Below are positions 22,120-30,325 of a DNA stretch of 64,000 nt, piece after piece. Numbering within the stretch: position 1 is the stretch's first letter; every line of letters starts with the position of its first letter. The DNA lies in the NCBI GenBank assembly GCA_910578505.1, contig CAJTPV010000003.1, positions 36,119-100,118 of the forward strand. Reading direction: 5' to 3'. A program made the translations under genes and the position numbers. Below the pieces are notes generated by a model. That model was not told where the DNA came from, did no database searches, and saw only the letters and a program-made list of their open reading frames with translations. Origin of the DNA: an uncultured Oscillospiraceae bacterium (GTDB taxonomy: Bacteria; Bacillota; Clostridia; Oscillospirales; Oscillospiraceae).

Positions 22120-24759
22120 TCAGCGGATTCCCCGCTCATCCATTGCTTCAAAGTGGACGTCGTTCTCCGTCATAGGCGTGATCCGCACGGAATCGGTACT
22201 GTACTCCGCCGCAATTTCATTGAGGCGGTTCACCACCTGCCCTTCCGTCATGCGCAGCAGCGTATCCATATCCGTCTCGTTCCAGAATTCCCCAATACCG
22301 CTCATCAGCCCCGCCATGCAGCGGTCCCGCTCCCGGACCGTAACGACGGACTTGTCCGAAACATGATAGCTGCACTGATAGAACAGATCGCACCACGCCG
22401 CTGTCGCGCCGCTCTCCACGACCACCCGCTCCGGCAGATTCACGCTGAAGCCGGGGTCCTCCTCCGCCCGCCCGGTGCGGAGACTGCGCACCATCATGCC
22501 GTTCTCCGTGCCGGACAGGTTGCAGGTGACGGAGACAAAGCGCTTCTCCTCCTCGCTCAGTTCGACGGCGTAATCCTCCCAGATGCGGTCGCACATGATC
22601 CGGTCATAGGCGTCCTGGTTTTCGTTGCCCCAGTCCAGCAGGTGCTGGTTGAACTGCGACAGCGTCATGTCCCGATAGTCACGATATGGCATAGACGCAT
22701 GGGCGGGCAGGGTGGTATCCTCCCCTTTCATCAGCTCCAGGAACGACGCATAATCCTCCGCCGTGGCGTTGGGGAATTCCCGCTGCTCCTCGTCCACATG
22801 GGTCGGACGGGCCGGATTAGTGTCTGCAGACCCCTGCATTTTTTTGTTCTCCGCCCGTATCCGGTCCCACTCCGCCTGCTCCGCCGCCGTGGCCGGACGC
22901 AGACCGGCGATCTTGCCGTTTTCGTAGACCACATACAGCTCAATGGCGTCTGCGGCGTAAATGCTGCTCCCGGTATGCTCGGTGATCCATATGTTTTCCT
23001 GCTCGTCTGTAATGCCGCTCACTTCCCTGCCCTGATAGTACATGGTCAGGCCGTTGCCGTCATTGTCCGGGTCATCAAATTTCCAGGTCAGACCGAAGGG
23101 CGCGTAGGGCGCAAGCTGTTCGTCCCAGATTTGCGAAACGTAGTCGGACTGCGCCCTTTCCAGGTCGTCTGCCTCGATCGGCCGGAATCCATAATCGATC
23201 TGAACCTCCAGACTGCCGGTGCTGAGACGCTCGGCCAGGGCAGCCGTCTCACGGTCCAGGAATGTTTCCATATAGGCGGCGTCCCGCAATTGCGCCTCCG
23301 TTCTCTGCCACAGAAGGTCCGTCATGGCGTCCTTTACTTCCTTCTGCGCCTGTTCGTATTCTCTTACTGTCAATTTTTCCGCGTCAAGAATATGCAGTGT
23401 AAAGGTATACTCCAGATATGCATACCTTGCAGGAGGATCCGGAATATTCGGGTCGGACTTCAGCTGCTGGATCCAGCCGTCTTTGTTGGCTGAACGCCAG
23501 AAATCACGGCTCTGCCATCTGGATGCCGTCAGAGGCTCATAAACGCTGAAAAAGTAATCGGCATACGCATTCGCCGCCCGGTCTGCTTTTTCATCATCGT
23601 AATAGCTGACCTGGACGCCGCCTTGGGAAAATCTCTCTACCAGCTCCATGTCCTCCGGATTGTCCCGCTCCGTCCACATCTTCTCCTGATACTCCGCCAC
23701 AGTCATATCCTCGTACCCGTCGAACCACAGCGACAGCAGCCAGCGGCTCTCCTGATCCGTAAAGCCCTTTGCCGGTACGTGCGTCAGATAGCGCCGCAAA
23801 TCCTCCGGCTGTTCCGCCGCCGAGGTGGCAAATCCCACCGACAGGCCGCATACCAGCACAGCCGCCAGCAAAACAGCAGCGATTGATGTCTTCTTCATTT
23901 TCATAATAGCAATAATCCTTTCTTCGATTGCGTTCCTGCTGAAGCTGCTGGCCAGTGGAGACAGACCGCTTTTTGTCTCCTCCATGCCGATCAGCGCCAG
24001 CGCATAGGCGGACTTCTTCCCCAGTCCGAACCGCCGGACCACCGCCTCGTCGCAGCTCAGCTCCAAATCACGGTTGGCCAGCACGTACATGACCCACGCC
24101 AGCGGGTTGAACCAGTGCACGCACACCGCCGCAGCCAGCGCCAGCTTCCACGCCGCGTCAAACCGCCGGATGTGGACCAGCTCATGCTCCAGCACATACG
24201 CCGCCGGTTCTCCCCACTCCATCTCCTTCGGCAGCAGGATCACGGGCCGGAATATGCCGTAGGTCAGCGGTGCGGAGACAGTCTCGCACTGCCGGACATC
24301 TACAGGCCGATGGAGACGGTGCTCAGCCAGCCACTCTCGAACTGCCGGACTCTCTACAGGCAGCGATTCGCGGAATCTCCGGCGGTACCATACATAGGAA
24401 ACCGTAAAAAATGCCGCGCAGGCCAGACTACCCGCTGTCCAGACCATCCGCCATACCGGGATTTTTTCCGCAGGCGGCGCTTCCATTGGGGTATCCGGGA
24501 CGGTCCGGACATCTCCGGGCTGCACGGAAGGCATCACCGGGCGGAATGCCGTCTCTACCTGCGCCGGCATTCTCTGTTCCGCCAGCGTGTACACGCTCAG
24601 CGGCGACGGAACCGACACCGGGACCAGCAGCCGCAGCGCCGCCACCAGCCACAGTATGCAGAACGCCTGCTTCGGCAGCTTATTCAGCGCCAGCGCCCGC
24701 ACCACTGTCACCGCCAGAATCAGCGCGCCGCCGGAAAAACTCATCTGCACCAGGCTCAT
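22120..24759 (-). CDS. M56/BlaR1-type membrane sensor peptidase with duplicated extracellular domain
   Basis: 879 residues. The N-terminal ~310 residues form the M56 module: membrane segments, then YVLEHELVHIRRFDAAWKLA with HELVH zinc ligands. A further membrane segment near 290-310 (IAAVLLAAVLVCGLSVGF) leads into a ~560-residue extracellular region that is not a penicillin-binding domain. Within it, two related stretches can be aligned: YEDMTVAEYQEKM near residue 350 and YRDMTLSQFNQHL near 695, each followed by acidic helices, so the sensor part seems duplicated. BlaR1-like proteins sense a ligand and cleave the cognate BlaI repressor, whose gene is 4 bases upstream. The ligand is unknown. 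Confidence 0.85.
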   Translation of the reverse strand: MSLVQMSFSGGALILAVTVVRALALNKLPKQAFCILWLVAALRLLVPVSVPSPLSVYTLAEQRMPAQVETAFRPVMPSVQPGDVRTVPDTPMEAPPAEKIPVWRMVWTAGSLACAAFFTVSYVWYRRRFRESLPVESPAVREWLAEHRLHRPVDVRQCETVSAPLTYGIFRPVILLPKEMEWGEPAAYVLEHELVHIRRFDAAWKLALAAAVCVHWFNPLAWVMYVLANRDLELSCDEAVVRRFGLGKKSAYALALIGMEETKSGLSPLASSFSRNAIEERIIAIMKMKKTSIAAVLLAAVLVCGLSVGFATSAAEQPEDLRRYLTHVPAKGFTDQESRWLLSLWFDGYEDMTVAEYQEKMWTERDNPEDMELVERFSQGGVQVSYYDDEKADRAANAYADYFFSVYEPLTASRWQSRDFWRSANKDGWIQQLKSDPNIPDPPARYAYLEYTFTLHILDAEKLTVREYEQAQKEVKDAMTDLLWQRTEAQLRDAAYMETFLDRETAALAERLSTGSLEVQIDYGFRPIEADDLERAQSDYVSQIWDEQLAPYAPFGLTWKFDDPDNDGNGLTMYYQGREVSGITDEQENIWITEHTGSSIYAADAIELYVVYENGKIAGLRPATAAEQAEWDRIRAENKKMQGSADTNPARPTHVDEEQREFPNATAEDYASFLELMKGEDTTLPAHASMPYRDYRDMTLSQFNQHLLDWGNENQDAYDRIMCDRIWEDYAVELSEEEKRFVSVTCNLSGTENGMMVRSLRTGRAEEDPGFSVNLPERVVVESGATAAWCDLFYQCSYHVSDKSVVTVRERDRCMAGLMSGIGEFWNETDMDTLLRMTEGQVVNRLNEIAAEYSTDSVRITPMTENDVHFEAMDERGIR

Positions 24760-24763
24760 GCCG

Positions 24764-25129
24764 TCACTCCTCCTCCAGTTGGCTGACCATTTCCTTCAGC
24801 CGCGCGATCTCACCGGCTGACAGCTTTTTTCTGCCCAGCAGCGAGGCAAACAGCTTGTCGGCGGCTCCGTCGAAGAGCTTGTCCAGCAGCTCGTCCGTCT
24901 CCGCCTGCTGTACCTCCTCCCGGGCCACCAGCGCATGGCAGAGGAAGTTCGGCTCTATCCTCTTGATCGCCCCCTTCTTGATGCAGCGCTTGATGATGGT
25001 ATAGGTTGTGTTGATATTCCAGCCGGTCTCCTGCCCCAGAACGTCGGAAATATGCTTGGCGGTTGTGTCCCCCTCCCGCCACAGCACGCCCATGACCTTC
25101 AGCTCCGAATCAAACAGTTTGTTGTCCAT
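24764..25129 (-). CDS. BlaI/MecI-family transcriptional repressor
   Basis: 121 residues, ATG 25129 after AAAGGAG. Winged helix begins LFDSELKVMGVLWREGDTTAKHISDVLG, with NINTTYTIIKRCIKKGAIKR as recognition helix and wing, and a C-terminal dimerisation helix (LSAGEIARLKEMVSQLEEE). It represses its own operon by binding the two ACTAC...GTAGT palindromes in the promoter and is probably inactivated by the M56 protein encoded next. Confidence 0.93.
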   Translation of the reverse strand: MDNKLFDSELKVMGVLWREGDTTAKHISDVLGQETGWNINTTYTIIKRCIKKGAIKRIEPNFLCHALVAREEVQQAETDELLDKLFDGAADKLFASLLGRKKLSAGEIARLKEMVSQLEEE

Positions 25130-25148
25130 GTGGGATTCTCCTTTCTGT

Positions 25149-25201
25149 ACTACTGCAGTAGTTCATAGCCCTATACTACCACAGTAGTGTGCTCTTGTCA
25201 A
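25149..25201 (-). promoter_or_regulatory. BlaI-type promoter with two operators
   Basis: Minus-strand -35 TTGACA (25196-25201), 17-bp spacer and -10 TAGTAT (25173-25178). Operator 1, ACTACTGCAGTAGT (25149-25162), is a perfect palindrome downstream of the -10. Operator 2, ACTACCACAGTAGT (25175-25188), covers the -10 and spacer. Both match the BlaI/MecI pattern ACTACA-TGTAGT. Confidence 0.85.
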
Positions 25202-25233
25202 GAAGTATTTTACGGGATAGTTTTTTTGAAGGG

Positions 25234-25276
25234 AAAGACGTCTGAGCGGCATTGCAGCGCTCAGACGTCTTTTTAT
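25234..25276. terminator. strong bidirectional terminator
   Basis: A perfect 14-bp stem AAAGACGTCTGAGC (25234-25247) / GCTCAGACGTCTTT (25259-25272) with TTTTATT on the plus side. On the minus strand it ends the nucleoside kinase gene just before the blaI promoter. Confidence 0.8.
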
Positions 25277-25308
25277 TCAATTACAATTTCGCCGGTTGGG
25301 AAAAAATC

Positions 25309-26979
25309 TTACACGTGGTAAAATCCTCCGCCGATGAACTCGCGCATAAGAGAGGTTTTGGGGATGTGGTCAGCTGGAATCGACAGAAAATAGTTCAGGT
25401 ATTTCAACAGCCGCTTAGCCTCGATATACTCATCGCTGTCCCGCGGGACGCCAAAGAGCAGCGGCTGCACATAGGGCTTGAGCAGGGCCGCCTCGTAGAC
25501 CAGAGCGGAGTTGAAGATCACATCCGCGCTGTCCTGGAATGGGAAAATGTTGTTCTCCTCCCCGCGCCGGACGGAGGGCCACATGCGAATCGTTGCCTGC
25601 GCGCTGTACCCGCGGGTCCTGGCGTCCCGCTCGATCCTCCGCAGAAGGCGGGCGTCGGTGGTGGAGCTGCAGTTGTGATCGTCTATATTCAAGGTGGACA
25701 AACAGCTGATATAGATTTTATATTTGCTCTCGCGCGGCAGAGAGTGGGTAAACTGGTCGTTCAGACAGTGGATGCCCTCAATCACCAGCACGTCCCTCTC
25801 CCCCAGCGTAAGGGAATTGCCGTTGTACTCCCGCGCACCCTTTATGAAATTGAATGTAGGCATCTCCACCGTCTCACCATTGAGCAGGCGGACCATGTCC
25901 GTGTTGAACTGCTCTACATCCATAGCGCCCAAGCACTCAAAGTCGTACTGACCGTTTTCATCCCGCGGGGTGTCCTCCCGATTTTTGAAGTAGTTATCCG
26001 TTGCGATTGCATGTGGGTGCAGTCCGCAGGAGCGCAGCTGTGTGGACAGGCGGTGTGAAAACGTCGTTTTCCCGGAGGACGACGGCCCTGCAATCATGAC
26101 AAAACGGACTTCCTTCCGGGCGGCAATTTCTGCGGCAATGTCGCCGATTTTCTTTTCCATCATAGCCTCGTTGGACAGGATGAGCTGCATGGTGTTGCCC
26201 TGTGAGACCGCTGCGTTTAATTCCGCCACATTGGATGCGTTCAGCGCCTCAGAGAGCTTGGCAGAATCGGAGAGGGCGCGGAAGAGCTTTCGGGAGGGCC
26301 GGAATTCTCCCAATTGGCCGGGGGCGCTCCGTGCCGGCAGGCGCAGCACAAAACTGTTTTCAAACAGCTCCAGTCCAAAGCATTTGATGTAGCTGGTATC
26401 TGGCACCATATAGCCATAGAAGTAGTCCGTAAAGCCGTCCAGGGTGTAGACATTGACATGGGAGTCAATACGAAAACGAAACAGCTGGGCCTTATGGACC
26501 AATCCCGATCTATGGAACAGGTCGATCGCGTCATCGGTGCTCACAGAGTGCTTTTCTATGGGCAGCGCCTGGGCCGCCAGCTCCCGCATCCGTTTCTCCA
26601 CCCGCTCCAACAGCGCTTGGTCCAGAATGAAATTGCCGCGGGCCAGAATGAAAAGGGCGTTGCTGATGGAATACTCCGCCGTGATCCGCTCCACATTTTC
26701 CCGGCCCGCCACATCATAGAAGGCCTTCAGCATGAGAAAAAGCGCGCTTCGTTCGTAAGTCTGCATGCCGGGTTTTGCCTGGGCCGTCACCATCTTCAAG
26801 GAACAATCCCGGTCGAGAACCTTGTGCAATTCACAGAGTTTCCCGTCCCGGTTGACCAGCAGAATGTCGCAGGAAAAACGGTCTTGGAAGTCAGCTGCGA
26901 TGTTCTTGTAGGGCGTTCCATAGGGATAGGCATACTCTGCACCGTCTATGGTGACCGTTATCATTTTTTTCTTTTCCAT
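25309..26979 (-). CDS. TGS-domain nucleoside (uridine-type) kinase
   Basis: 556 residues from ATG 26979 (AAAAAGGAGG just upstream; the frame is open further but without a start signal). Residues ~1-65 are a TGS-like domain (ITVTIDGAEYAYPYGTPYKN). A middle region resembles the threonyl-tRNA synthetase editing/linker domain. The C-terminal ~270 residues are a P-loop uridine kinase fold with GPSSSGKTTFSHRL (Walker A), DNYFKNREDTP and EGIHCLND. This fusion is common in Clostridia as a nucleoside kinase. The expected reaction is NTP-dependent phosphorylation of uridine or a related nucleoside. Confidence 0.9.
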   Translation of the reverse strand: MEKKKMITVTIDGAEYAYPYGTPYKNIAADFQDRFSCDILLVNRDGKLCELHKVLDRDCSLKMVTAQAKPGMQTYERSALFLMLKAFYDVAGRENVERITAEYSISNALFILARGNFILDQALLERVEKRMRELAAQALPIEKHSVSTDDAIDLFHRSGLVHKAQLFRFRIDSHVNVYTLDGFTDYFYGYMVPDTSYIKCFGLELFENSFVLRLPARSAPGQLGEFRPSRKLFRALSDSAKLSEALNASNVAELNAAVSQGNTMQLILSNEAMMEKKIGDIAAEIAARKEVRFVMIAGPSSSGKTTFSHRLSTQLRSCGLHPHAIATDNYFKNREDTPRDENGQYDFECLGAMDVEQFNTDMVRLLNGETVEMPTFNFIKGAREYNGNSLTLGERDVLVIEGIHCLNDQFTHSLPRESKYKIYISCLSTLNIDDHNCSSTTDARLLRRIERDARTRGYSAQATIRMWPSVRRGEENNIFPFQDSADVIFNSALVYEAALLKPYVQPLLFGVPRDSDEYIEAKRLLKYLNYFLSIPADHIPKTSLMREFIGGGFYHV

Positions 26980-27125
26980 TGTTGAGCCTCCTTTTTCATT
27001 TGAATGTCCCGCAGGAAGGACGGGCCGCTGGCTGCTGTGGTCCTCCTTTATCATACGATATTTTGCGGGAAAATACAAGGATGATAAAACGGCAGACGGA
27101 AAATTTTCCGTCTGCCCCGACCGCC

Positions 27126-27899
27126 TCATCGCTCATTTTTTCCAAACAAAGCCGGCAGCAGGTCCGCCGTCTCCGGATACATCAAAAATCCGGCGTTCAA
27201 ACCCAGTTCCCGGCCCAGCTGGATTTTCCGCCGCAGGGTATCCGCATCGTCGAACATCACGAACCGGCTCTCCCCGTCCCTGGTGCAGGTAAAATATTTC
27301 GCGCACAGGTCGCCGGAGTAAAAAATGCTGGGTTCCCGCTCCCGCAGCAGCGCCTCCAGCGCCTCGCCGCTCAGCGGCGTGCCCACCCCCTCCGGACACG
27401 GCAGGGGGAAACTCATCCGCAGCCGCTGCAGGTCCAGCGACACCCGCGCCGGGCCGAACCGCTCCGCCGCCTCCTCCAGCCGCTGGCGCAGCACGCCGCC
27501 GGAGAGGGCGGTGCAGATCAGGACCCCAGCCTGCTGGATCCGCTGGCCGTAGGATTCCGGCACAAAAAAGCGCATCCGGTTCCTGCTCAGCACCGTGCCC
27601 AGCGCCTCCAGAAAAGCAGCCTTATCCTCCGCCGGCTCCCCCTCAAAGTCCGCCACAACGCCGCCATATCCCCGGTTCCCGCACTCCCGCCACACATCGC
27701 GGCACAGCGCGGCAGCATCCCGGACCGGCCCGCTCTCCCAATCCTCCAATACCAGCAGGCCCCCGCGGGTCCTTGGCAGCAGATTCCGCCGGGCCAGCCG
27801 TCCGTCCGGGCCTATGCGGTAGGCCACATGGGCGATCCGCTCCGTAAAACGCAGGGCCTGGGACAGATGCTCCGGCGCGGCGGCTAAATACATCAGCAC
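27126..27899 (-). CDS. unknown protein, possibly a degenerate GH18-like TIM barrel
   Basis: 257 residues. No family is recognised with certainty. The alternation of strands and helices and the motifs YGGVVADFEG (a GH18-type strand 4 ending in D-x-E) and FVMFDDADTLRRKIQLGRELGLNAGFLMYPE at the C-terminus are like GH18-type spore-wall hydrolases. The catalytic DxxDxDxE motif is only partly present, so activity is doubtful. No signal peptide. It is divergent from yqeG, and no ribosome site stands out at its 5' end. Confidence 0.55.
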   Translation of the reverse strand: MLMYLAAAPEHLSQALRFTERIAHVAYRIGPDGRLARRNLLPRTRGGLLVLEDWESGPVRDAAALCRDVWRECGNRGYGGVVADFEGEPAEDKAAFLEALGTVLSRNRMRFFVPESYGQRIQQAGVLICTALSGGVLRQRLEEAAERFGPARVSLDLQRLRMSFPLPCPEGVGTPLSGEALEALLREREPSIFYSGDLCAKYFTCTRDGESRFVMFDDADTLRRKIQLGRELGLNAGFLMYPETADLLPALFGKNER

Positions 27900-27915
27900 A
27901 CTGATAACCTCCCCC

Positions 27916-27944
27916 TTGTGTAATCACCGCGGACGTGTTATACT
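27916..27944 (+). promoter_or_regulatory. promoter of the yqeG-M24 peptidase pair
   Basis: -35 TTGTGT (27916-27921), 17-bp spacer, -10 TATACT (27939-27944). A GTG inside the -35 opens the same frame as yqeG but is not the start. Confidence 0.65.
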
Positions 27945-27975
27945 GACCCTACAGTATGCGATCCTGGAGGACATT

Positions 27976-28479
27976 ATGCCATTTTCCCTGATTCCTGACC
28001 GGCTGTTCAGCAGCTATACCGACATCACGCCTGAGCTTCTGCGCAGCTTGGATATCCGCCTGCTGCTGTGCGACCTGGACTACACCCTGGCCCCCCGCTC
28101 CGTCCCCAGCCCGGACAGCACCCTCCGGCAATGGCTGTCGGCGTGCAGAGCCGCAGGCATTACGGTAAAAATCCTGTCCAACAACCGCTCCACCCGCCGG
28201 GTGGAGACCTTCTGCAGTGAATTGGGCATCAGCTATGTGGGACACGCCGGGAAACCCGGCGTCCGGGGATACCGGGAGGCCATGGGGAACGTAGGCCCGG
28301 TCCACACCGCCATGCTGGGCGACAAGCTGCTCACCGACGTGCTGGGCGCAAAGCGCAGCGGCATACTGGCGCTGATGGTGGAGCCGCTGGGCGGTCCGGT
28401 GGGAGTCTGGAATCAATTTCTGCACCTGCTGCAGAGGCCCTTTAAATGGATCGCGAAAAGGAGATTGGAAAAACTATGA
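27976..28479 (+). CDS. yqeG: YqeG-family HAD phosphatase
   Basis: 167 residues from ATG 27976 (GGAGG at 27966-27970). HAD-IIIA motifs: LLCDLDYTLAP (motif I, D-x-D-x-T), ILSNN (motif II), the KPGVRGY lysine region (motif III) and MLGDKLLTDVLGAKRSG (motif IV). YqeG proteins in Bacillota are about 170 residues and usually neighbour yqeH/aroE; here the downstream partner is an M24 peptidase, whose ATG overlaps the TGA by four bases. The substrate is unknown. Confidence 0.9.
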   Translation: MPFSLIPDRLFSSYTDITPELLRSLDIRLLLCDLDYTLAPRSVPSPDSTLRQWLSACRAAGITVKILSNNRSTRRVETFCSELGISYVGHAGKPGVRGYREAMGNVGPVHTAMLGDKLLTDVLGAKRSGILALMVEPLGGPVGVWNQFLHLLQRPFKWIAKRRLEKL

Positions 28480-29549
28480 GCAGATTTCAGAAAATCGCAG
28501 ACTGCCTGGAGGCCAACCAGCTGGACGCCATGCTGATCACCAGCGCCCCCAACCGGCTCTATGCCACCGGCTTTGCCTCCTCAGACGGCGCCGCCGTCAT
28601 TACCCGTGAGGGCAGCTGGTTCTTTATTGACAGCCGGTACATCGAGGCGGCGCAGAAGGCCATTACGGGCGCGGAGATCCGGCTGACCACCACGGAAAAG
28701 ACCGCTGTGGACCAGGCCCAGGAGGTGCTGGAACAGCACAATATCAAGCGGCTGGGCTTTGAGGACAGATATGCCACGGTAAAGGAGTACAACCGCTGGA
28801 AGGAAAAGTTTACTGGCTGTGAGCTGGTCCCGGCGGCGCAGATCCTCGCGGACCTGCGCATGATCAAGGAGCCCGCTGAGCTGGAGAGCATGATCGCAGC
28901 CCAGCGCATCGCGGAAAAGGCCCTGGCGGACGTGCTGGACTTCATCAAGCCCGGCAAGACAGAGCAGGAGGTCGCCGCGTTCCTACAGTACAGGATGCTG
29001 CTCCACGGCGCGAAAAAGATGTCCTTTGACCCCATCGTGGTGGGCGGCCCCAACAGCAGCATGCCCCACGGCGTCCCCTCGGCCCGCCCCCTGGCGGACG
29101 GCGATTTCCTGACCATGGACTTCGGCTGTATCTACAACGGCTACTGCTCCGACATGACCCGCACCATTGCCATCGGCCACGCCACGGAGGAGATGGAGAC
29201 GGTCTACAACACGGTCCTGCAGGCCCAGCTGGCAGGTATCGCCGCCGCCCGCGGCGGGGTTACCGGCAAGACCGTCCATGAGACGGCGGCCAAGGTGATT
29301 GCGGACGCAGGCTATGGCGAGTATTTCGGCCACGGCTTCGGCCACAGCCTGGGGGTGGAGGTACATGAGGACCCCAGATTCTCCGCCATCCATGATAAGC
29401 CGATCCCCGCCGGGGCCACCCTCTCAGCGGAGCCGGGCATCTATCTGCCGGGGCGGTTCGGCGTACGGATCGAGGACGTAGTCATCGTCGGCGAGGAAGA
29501 GAGCAAGTCCATTATGGAGGCCCCGAAGGAGCTGCTGATCCTGCGCTGA
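28476..29549 (+). CDS. M24 Xaa-Pro aminopeptidase
   Basis: 357 residues. The N-terminal creatinase-like domain begins MSRFQKIADCLEANQLDAML; the C-terminal pita-bread fold has GPNSSMPHGVPSARPL, DFGCIYNGYCSDMTRT (D...D metal ligands), GHGFGHSLGVEVHEDP (His) and SAEPGIYLPGRFGVRIEDVV (Glu ligands). All five metal ligands are in place. It removes N-terminal residues preceding proline and is cytosolic. Translation starts at the ATG that overlaps the yqeG stop (ATGA), so it is coupled. Confidence 0.95.
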   Translation: MSRFQKIADCLEANQLDAMLITSAPNRLYATGFASSDGAAVITREGSWFFIDSRYIEAAQKAITGAEIRLTTTEKTAVDQAQEVLEQHNIKRLGFEDRYATVKEYNRWKEKFTGCELVPAAQILADLRMIKEPAELESMIAAQRIAEKALADVLDFIKPGKTEQEVAAFLQYRMLLHGAKKMSFDPIVVGGPNSSMPHGVPSARPLADGDFLTMDFGCIYNGYCSDMTRTIAIGHATEEMETVYNTVLQAQLAGIAAARGGVTGKTVHETAAKVIADAGYGEYFGHGFGHSLGVEVHEDPRFSAIHDKPIPAGATLSAEPGIYLPGRFGVRIEDVVIVGEEESKSIMEAPKELLILR

Positions 29550-29608
29550 GAGGCGCGGAAGCCATAGTCAGAGCGCTGAGCGGGCAATGAAGAAGGGAGG
29601 TATTCTGC

Positions 29609-29905
29609 ATGCGTGAAAATCTGGCATACCAGGAGGACCTGCGGGAAGAATTGGTTAACGGAGAAATCGTAATGATGTCCCCCCGGCCCGCTTACAACCA
29701 CAACCGCGTCGCAAGCAATATCTTTTGGGTTTTTGAAAGCTATCTGCGCGGCAAGCGGTGTACCCCGATTGCGGATGGTACGGACCTCTATCTCACAGAG
29801 GAAAACCGCTTTGTACCTGGCTCCGCATCCAAATTTGTGTCTACCACTGCGAACGGCATTTCGTATCCTGTGAGATCACTGTTCTCAATTTCTGGTTTGA
29901 TATAA
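29609..29905 (+). pseudogene. truncated Uma2-family endonuclease gene
   Basis: GGGAGG precedes ATG 29609. The first ~70 residues match the start of Uma2/DUF820 proteins (LVNGEIVMMSPRPAYNHNRV, a YLRGKRCTPIADG segment, and LTEENRFVP). The family is about 190 residues, and the D-x-x-V continuation after FVP, with the rest of the catalytic core, is missing. From about 29819 the frame runs antisense into the truncated small gene on the other strand and stops at 29905. I read this as a deletion scar that fused two convergent genes tail to tail. Confidence 0.75.
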
Positions 29906-29937
29906 TGGGTGTAGAGCCAACGCATAAAGTCTGTCAT
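29788..29937 (-). pseudogene. truncated MTDFMRWLY-type small gene (module copy 1)
   Basis: ATG 29937, after AAAGGAG, opens MTDFMRWLYTHYIKPEIENS and continues with LTGYE...VVDTNLDAE. These 39 residues align with the start of the intact gene at 37020 (MTDFMRWLYAHYIKPEIEDS...MDTNLNSE). After codon 39 (base ~29821) similarity stops, and ten unrelated codons read antisense through the Uma2 remnant to TAG 29788. The junction agrees within a few bases with where the Uma2 gene loses its family match. The promoter and ribosome site remain, so a 49-residue chimera could still be made. Confidence 0.8.
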
Positions 29938-29958
29938 ATCAATGCTCCTTTCTAAAAG

Positions 29959-30012
29959 ACGCTATTATTAGCGTTCTCGGAACATTCTATCACGCCAATA
30001 ATAGCGTGTCAA
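29959..30012. promoter_or_regulatory. divergent operator and promoter of XRE module copy 1
   Basis: ACGCTATTATTAGCGT (29959-29974) and ACGCCAATAATAGCGT (29992-30007) are near-identical 16-bp sites in opposite orientation (15 of 16 match). Minus-strand -35 TTGACA (30007-30012), 17-bp spacer and -10 TAGAAT (29984-29989) drive the small gene; one site fills the spacer. The XRE gene starts at 30023, so this is a textbook autorepressor arrangement. Confidence 0.8.
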
Positions 30013-30022
30013 GAGGGATATT

Positions 30023-30241
30023 ATGATAACCAAAGATTTTTTCAAAAACAGATTAAAAGAGTTGCGCAAAGAGAAGGGCCCAACACAGGCGCAGGTCGGC
30101 ATTGCAACCGGTATCGGGGAACGCAATTACCAAAGATTTGAGGCCGGAGAAAACTTCCCTAGCGCGGAAAACCTCTGTGCACTGGCCGACTATTTTGAAG
30201 TCAGTCTGGATTACCTGATGGGCCGCACAGACCGCCGCTGA
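30023..30241 (+). CDS. XRE-family regulator, module copy 1
   Basis: 72-residue single-domain Cro/CI-type HTH: FFKNRLKELRKEKGPTQAQV (helices 1-2), GIATGIGERNYQRFEAGENF (recognition helix and turn), then NLCALADYFEVSLDYLMGRTDRR. AGAGGG lies upstream of ATG 30023. It is divergent from the truncated MTDF gene and paralogous to the regulator at 36733-36939 (shared CALADxFxVSLDYLxGRTDxR tail), but the recognition helices differ (GIGERN versus GLTTRQ). Probably represses both divergent genes through the 16-bp sites. A strong terminator follows. Confidence 0.9.
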   Translation: MITKDFFKNRLKELRKEKGPTQAQVGIATGIGERNYQRFEAGENFPSAENLCALADYFEVSLDYLMGRTDRR

Positions 30242-30281
30242 ACCGGTTCAGCCGCACATCAAACCTGCACAGATATCCCCC

Positions 30282-30325
30282 GCCCGCCTGCCGGAACCAC
30301 CCGGCCAGGCGGGCTTTTCTTTTTC
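30282..30325 (+). terminator. terminator of XRE copy 1
   Basis: GCCCGCCTG-CCGG / CCGG-C-CAGGCGGGC hairpin (30282-30314) followed by TTTTCTTTTTC. Confidence 0.85.

Noticed and set aside
24764..25201. A beta-lactamase operon
   Set aside because: BlaI-type control is clear but no beta-lactamase or penicillin-binding gene is present in the window.
29938..30022. Transposon end formed by the inverted 16-bp sites
   Set aside because: The sites sit exactly on the promoter of the XRE module, and no transposase or target duplication is seen; they are better read as operators.
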